From an uncultured Chloroflexota bacterium (GTDB lineage: Bacteria > Chloroflexota > Dehalococcoidia > SM23-28-2 > RBG-16-64-32), in contig CAJXNA010000092.1 in NCBI GenBank assembly GCA_913056415.1, positions 1 through 7,630 of the forward strand: 7,630 nt of DNA. The letters run 5' to 3'. The notes beneath the pieces are model-generated. The model searched no databases. It had not been told where the DNA came from and worked only from the letters and a program-made list of their open reading frames with translations. Shown piece after piece: positions 4,458-7,630 of the stretch (its first letter is position 1; each line of letters begins with the position of its first letter). Both the position numbers and the translations under genes were made by a program.

Positions 4458-5525
4458 TTAACGGATGTTGACGGGTCGGCGAAGAAAGGTCGGCAGATCG
4501 GTGTCGGCCACGTTCTCCATGGCCTCCGACCGTATCCGCCGGAACTCCTCCTCTTCGGCTTTCGATTCGTATGTCTCCTGGGCGGTGAACCCTACCGCGA
4601 TGAGCGTCAGCTTCACCTCCTCGCCCAGCGTGGGGTCGGTAGCGGTGCCGAATATGATCTCCGCGTCCGGGTCCACCACCTCGGCGATAATCTGGGCCGC
4701 CATGTTCAGCTCGTGCAGCCCCAGGTCGCCGGAGCTGGTGATGTTGAACAGGACACCGGTGGCGCCGTGGATATTGATGTCCAGCAGGGGGCTGGAGACG
4801 GCGGCCTGAGCGGCCTCGACGGCCCTGTTCTCACCGCTGGAGCGGCCGATCGCCATGAGGGCGGGGCCGGCATCCGCCATGATGCGACGGATGTCGGCGA
4901 AGTCCAGGTTGATGTCTCCGGGCATGGTGATCAGCTCGGAGATGCCGTCTATCCCCTGGCGCAGCACCTCGTCGGCCATGAGGAACGACTCGACGACAGT
5001 CGTCTTCTCGTCGGCGAGGGCCAGCAGCCGGTCGTTAGGGATGACGATGAGCGTATCGACCTCCTGCTGGAGGTTGGCGACGCCGCCATCGGCGTTCGCC
5101 TTGCGCTTGGCCCCCTCGAAGGAGAACGGTCTGGTAACGATGGCGACGGTGAGGGCGCCGGCGTCTTTAGCTACCTGGGCTATCACCGGCGCGGCGCCGG
5201 TGCCGGTACCGCCGCCCATGCCGGCGGTGATGAACACCATGTCCGCGTCCTTGATCGCCTCCTTGATCTCATCGCGGGAGTCCTCGGCGGCCTGGCGGCC
5301 GCGTTCCGGGTCGCCGCCCACGCCCAGCCCACGCGTTATGCGGTCGCCGATGCGGATGCGGCTCTCCGCGTCGCAGCGCATGAGGGCCTGGGTATCCGTG
5401 TTGATCCCTACGAACTCAACACCCTGGATGCGGGCCTCCACCATGCGGTTTACGGCGTTGCAGCCGCCGCCGCCCACGCCCACCACCTTGATGGGGGGGA
5501 GTCCGTCTAGGTCTATGCCTGCCAC
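4458..5525 (-). CDS. ftsZ: Cell division GTPase FtsZ
   Basis: FtsZ is the tubulin-like GTPase that polymerises into the Z-ring at mid-cell. From the GTG at 5525 the protein has 355 residues. Visible motifs are V-V-G-V-G-G-G-G-C-N-A (about 14-24), the tubulin signature G-G-G-T-G-T-G (104-110), and the T7 loop N-L-D-F-A-D (206-211) with the catalytic aspartates. A charged linker of only about 25 residues (S-K-A-E-E-E-E-F-R-R) leads to the C-terminal peptide D-L-P-T-F-L-R-R-P, the docking site for FtsA. I chose GTG 5525 because AAGGAGG lies 5 nt upstream and the N-terminus then has the length of Bacillus FtsZ (I-D-G-L-A-S-I-K versus L-D-G-L-P-P-I-K). An in-frame ATG at 5579, 4 nt after the ftsA stop, would add 18 residues. 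It has no spaced ribosome site and its codons look atypical. It is the last gene of ftsQ-ftsA-ftsZ. Confidence 0.97.
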   Translation of the reverse strand: MAGIDLDGLPPIKVVGVGGGGCNAVNRMVEARIQGVEFVGINTDTQALMRCDAESRIRIGDRITRGLGVGGDPERGRQAAEDSRDEIKEAIKDADMVFITAGMGGGTGTGAAPVIAQVAKDAGALTVAIVTRPFSFEGAKRKANADGGVANLQQEVDTLIVIPNDRLLALADEKTTVVESFLMADEVLRQGIDGISELITMPGDINLDFADIRRIMADAGPALMAIGRSSGENRAVEAAQAAVSSPLLDINIHGATGVLFNITSSGDLGLHELNMAAQIIAEVVDPDAEIIFGTATDPTLGEEVKLTLIAVGFTAQETYESKAEEEEFRRIRSEAMENVADTDLPTFLRRPVNIR

Positions 5526-5530
5526 TGCGT

Positions 5531-5537
5531 CCTCCTT
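5531..5537 (-). promoter_or_regulatory. Strong ribosome binding site deciding the ftsZ start
   Basis: On the minus strand this reads AAGGAGG, 5 nt before the GTG at 5525. It is preceded by a small inverted repeat, CCCTC/GAGGG (5539-5550). Its presence inside the longer 5579 reading frame argues that the sequence up to 5525 is untranslated leader. Confidence 0.6.
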
Positions 5538-5583
5538 TCCCTCTTGAGGGTTGATCGGGTATAGCGTTTGTTGGGTCATCTCT

Positions 5584-6831
5584 CTACTGCGGGATGAGCG
5601 CCTTCAACCACCGTTTGGCGGTATCCAGCACCCCACTGAACTCGAACGGTGGTTTGAGGCTGATGCCTGGTTTGTGGCCATTGTGCCCGTTCTCCAGGAT
5701 CGACCAGTGCAGCAGGCCCACGCTGGCCGCGTAGGCCGGGTCGTTCAACGTGTCGGCCAGGCCGTGGATCCCCCGGGGCCGGCCGATGCGTACGGGCATA
5801 CGCAGCACCTGCTCGGCCAGCTCGTCGATGCCGGGGAGGCTGGCCGAGCCGCCGGTGAGGACGAGGCCGGCTGCCACCATCTCGTCGAATCCGGCGCGTT
5901 TGGCGTCGATGTAGATCATCTCCAGTATCTCCTCCACGCGGGCCTGGAGGATCTCCGCGACACGGCGGCGGGACGTCTCCTTCCGGCGCTTGCCGCCGAA
6001 CGCTTCCAGCTCGACAACGTCCTCAGGGTTGATCCGGGAGGGCAGCGCGGAACCGTACTCCATCTTCAGCTCCTCGGCGGCGGAGAAGGGGGCGCGCAGG
6101 CCGGCCACCAGATCGTGGGTCAGGTGGTAGCCTCCTACCGGCAGCACTGAGGTGTGGAACACGGCGCCGTCCACAAACACGGCGATGCCGGTGGTGCCGC
6201 CGCCGATGTCCGCCACTATGATGCCCTGGCGTTTCTCCTCCTCCTCCAGCACCGCCTGCGCCGCCGCCATGGGGGAAAGAACCAGCGCTTCTACCTGGAC
6301 GCCGGCGCCCTCCACGCACTGCGTGAGGTTCTGAACGGCGGTAAGGGAGCCGCTTACGATATGAGTCTCCATGTCTAGGCGCTGGCCGTACATCCCTACC
6401 GGATCGCTGACCTGCTCCTGCCCGTCGACGACGAAGAAGCGGGGGACGACGTGCAGTATCTCGCGGTTGGTGGGGAGGTTCAGTGCCTGGGCCTCCTCAA
6501 CGGCGCGGTCAATGTCCTGCTGGGTGATAGGCCGCTCACGGCCGGGGATGGTGGCGACGCCGCGGTTGTTCAGCGAGTTCACGTGGTTGCCGCTGATGCT
6601 TACGTGGGCGCTCAGCACGCGGCTGCCGCTGGAGCGCTCCGCCTTCTCGACGGAGCTGGCTATCGCCTCCGTCGCTTCCTGGATATTGTCCACCATCCCC
6701 TTCTTGACGCCCTGGGAGGCGGTTATGCCCACGCCGAGGATGCGCACGTCCACATCCGGGGTGAGCTCGCCGACGAGGGTGCATATCTTGCTGCTACCCA
6801 CGTCTATGGAGGCCAGGATGTTGTCTCTCAC
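5584..6831 (-). CDS. ftsA: Cell division protein FtsA
   Basis: FtsA is the actin-fold ATP-binding protein that tethers FtsZ polymers to the inner membrane face and recruits later division proteins. The product has 415 residues, the usual length. Phosphate-1 motif I-D-V-G-S-S-K-I is at 9-16, the SHS2-type 1C domain lies around 83-163 (S-I-S-G-N-H-V-N-S), phosphate-2 A-D-I-G-G-G-T-T-G is at 207-215, and the adenosine motif L-T-G-G-S-A-S-L-P-G is at 325-334. The C-terminus F-S-G-V-L-D-T-A-K-R-W-L-K-A-L-I-P-Q is the amphipathic membrane-targeting helix, after a short Gly/His/Asn linker. The start is GTG 6831, with AAAGGAGG 10 nt upstream. It lies 21 bp after ftsQ and 58 bp before the preferred ftsZ start, so one operon is likely. 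All key motifs are intact. Confidence 0.97.
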   Translation of the reverse strand: MRDNILASIDVGSSKICTLVGELTPDVDVRILGVGITASQGVKKGMVDNIQEATEAIASSVEKAERSSGSRVLSAHVSISGNHVNSLNNRGVATIPGRERPITQQDIDRAVEEAQALNLPTNREILHVVPRFFVVDGQEQVSDPVGMYGQRLDMETHIVSGSLTAVQNLTQCVEGAGVQVEALVLSPMAAAQAVLEEEEKRQGIIVADIGGGTTGIAVFVDGAVFHTSVLPVGGYHLTHDLVAGLRAPFSAAEELKMEYGSALPSRINPEDVVELEAFGGKRRKETSRRRVAEILQARVEEILEMIYIDAKRAGFDEMVAAGLVLTGGSASLPGIDELAEQVLRMPVRIGRPRGIHGLADTLNDPAYAASVGLLHWSILENGHNGHKPGISLKPPFEFSGVLDTAKRWLKALIPQ

Positions 6832-6841
6832 CTCGTCATCG

Positions 6842-6849
6842 CCTCCTTT
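6842..6849 (-). promoter_or_regulatory. Ribosome binding site of ftsA with an overlapping mini-ORF
   Basis: On the minus strand AAAGGAGG is followed by CG-ATG-ACG-AGG-TGA. The ATG at 6839 opens a three-codon frame whose TGA overlaps the ftsA start codon as GTGA. The in-frame ftsA start is the GTG at 6831, 10 nt from the Shine-Dalgarno. Confidence 0.5.
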
Positions 6850-6852
6850 CGC

Positions 6853-7630
6853 TCATTGGAAAGACGGGCGGTCGCGGAAGCGCAGATCGAGTACGTGGCC
6901 TGCCATGGCCCCGCGTCCGATGTCCTCTTCCACCGTCTTCCAGACCGCCAGCTTGTACTCAACGTTCTGGCTATCGCCCATGACCACGCGGTAATTCGCA
7001 TCGGTCACCACGGACAGCCCCTTCTCCGGTGCGTACTCGAACTTTGTGATCCCGAGGGCGAGTTGGTCCGGCACGAACTTGAGCAGCGCTTGGGCCAGGC
7101 GTACGGCGTCCGCGTCGACGCGGTCGCCGGGAGATAAGTTCGCCGGGTCGCCGATATCGTGAATGATGGGGGCGTCCTTGGGTGGCATTACGTTGGGCAG
7201 GATGACCCCCTCGTTGTCGATGACGTAGGAGGTGTCGGCCAGGTTCCAGTAGCCCCAGGGGGTACGCTCGATCACCTCGATGCGCACCTTGTTGGGCCAT
7301 CGGCGCTGGGCCTGGGCCCCTTTGACGAGCGGCAAGGCGACGATGCGCGCTTCGGCCTCATCCAGAGGGGTGTTGAACATGCTGACGCCCTCAAGGTCAG
7401 CCAGCTCGGCGATCCGTTCAGGGCTGGTGCTGGTGGCGTTTACCACCTGTACCTCCTGCACCCGCAGCAGGGGCGAGCGGTAGAGGACCACCGCGCCGGC
7501 AACTGCCGCCAGCAGGGCGAGAACGATGAGGGTGCGGCGCCAGCGCAGACGCCGGCGCCGGCGTTCCGCCTTCTCGTCAGGGAGGACGTACCCCTTGAGG
7601 GCGCGCCGGCGCTTTCCGGGTTTGTACTTA
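6853..7630 (-). CDS. ftsQ: Cell division protein FtsQ/DivIB (5' end beyond the right edge)
   Basis: FtsQ/DivIB is a bitopic membrane protein that links the cytoplasmic ring to the periplasmic FtsB/FtsL complex. The frame is open from the window edge to TGA at 6853, giving 258 visible residues; the start codon is outside. The first 32 visible residues are a strongly basic cytoplasmic tail (K-R-R-R, then R-R-R-R-R-L-R-W-R-R). One transmembrane helix follows at about 33-50 (T-L-I-V-L-A-L-L-A-A-V-A-G-A-V-V-L-Y). The POTRA domain then begins with S-P-L-L-R-V-Q-E-V-Q-V-V-N-A and L-E-G-V-S-M-F-N-T-P, and the FtsQ domain includes R-R-W-P-N-K-V-R-I-E-V-I-E-R-T-P. An internal GTG at 7491 lies within the transmembrane helix, so it is not the true start. 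The gene is 21 bp upstream of ftsA on the same strand. Confidence 0.93.
   Translation of the reverse strand, partial: KYKPGKRRRALKGYVLPDEKAERRRRRLRWRRTLIVLALLAAVAGAVVLYRSPLLRVQEVQVVNATSTSPERIAELADLEGVSMFNTPLDEAEARIVALPLVKGAQAQRRWPNKVRIEVIERTPWGYWNLADTSYVIDNEGVILPNVMPPKDAPIIHDIGDPANLSPGDRVDADAVRLAQALLKFVPDQLALGITKFEYAPEKGLSVVTDANYRVVMGDSQNVEYKLAVWKTVEEDIGRGAMAGHVLDLRFRDRPSFQ

Noticed and set aside
4713..5510. Plus-strand open frame opposite ftsZ (and a similar one at 5551-6150 opposite ftsA)
   Set aside because: These are antisense to genes with all FtsZ and FtsA signature motifs, and their products are low-complexity Gly/Asp/Val-rich without family features.
7551..7562. Palindrome GCCGGCGCCGGC near the right edge as a regulatory site
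   Set aside because: It falls within the ftsQ coding sequence, in codons for a run of arginines, and is explained by base composition.

Overview
The window is GC-rich bacterial chromosomal DNA. It has a compact division cluster on the minus strand (ftsQ-ftsA-ftsZ) facing an unrelated plus-strand gene group. The FtsZ and FtsA sequences, the high GC, the Shine-Dalgarno sites and a proline/threonine-rich secreted-protein linker at the left edge suggest a Chloroflexota (Dehalococcoidia-like) genome. That placement is an inference by eye and is not certain.

Layout. At 1-201 (minus) is the N-terminus of a membrane-anchored, Pro/Thr-linker protein that runs off the left edge. It diverges from an alpha/beta hydrolase (276-1196, plus) that has a near-consensus sigma70 promoter and a strong ribosome binding site. 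The hydrolase frame ends inside a short inverted repeat, ATACCC-N5-GGGTAT (1185-1201), which looks like an operator of the CsoR/RcnR/CstR copper, nickel or persulfide repressor family. Next come a possible short leader ORF and then a tight run of three related membrane-protein genes (1290-1688, 1692-2417, 2429-3142). A 111-bp structured gap leads to a Met/His-rich four-helix membrane protein (3254-3727), followed by a DsrE-like protein with a CxxC motif (3817-4191). A 266-bp convergent intergenic region full of hairpins (4192-4457) separates this group from ftsZ (4458-5525), ftsA (5584-6831) and ftsQ (6853 to the right edge, 5' end missing), all on the minus strand.

How the genes may work together. 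FtsQ, FtsA and FtsZ are the standard Z-ring module: FtsZ polymerises, FtsA tethers it to the membrane, and FtsQ links it to the periplasmic division complex. The plus-strand genes between 1185 and 4191 are not a known operon to me. The three paralogous proteins carry five copies of one two-helix unit (1+2+2). The fourth protein is about 15% methionine, and the fifth belongs to a family that handles sulfur or persulfide. With a CsoR/CstR-like operator in front, the most economical hypothesis is a metal- or sulfur-stress-responsive membrane system. This rests on motif reading only and no function is established. No RNA genes, insertion sequences or CRISPR arrays are visible, and no gene-free stretch exceeds 300 bases.
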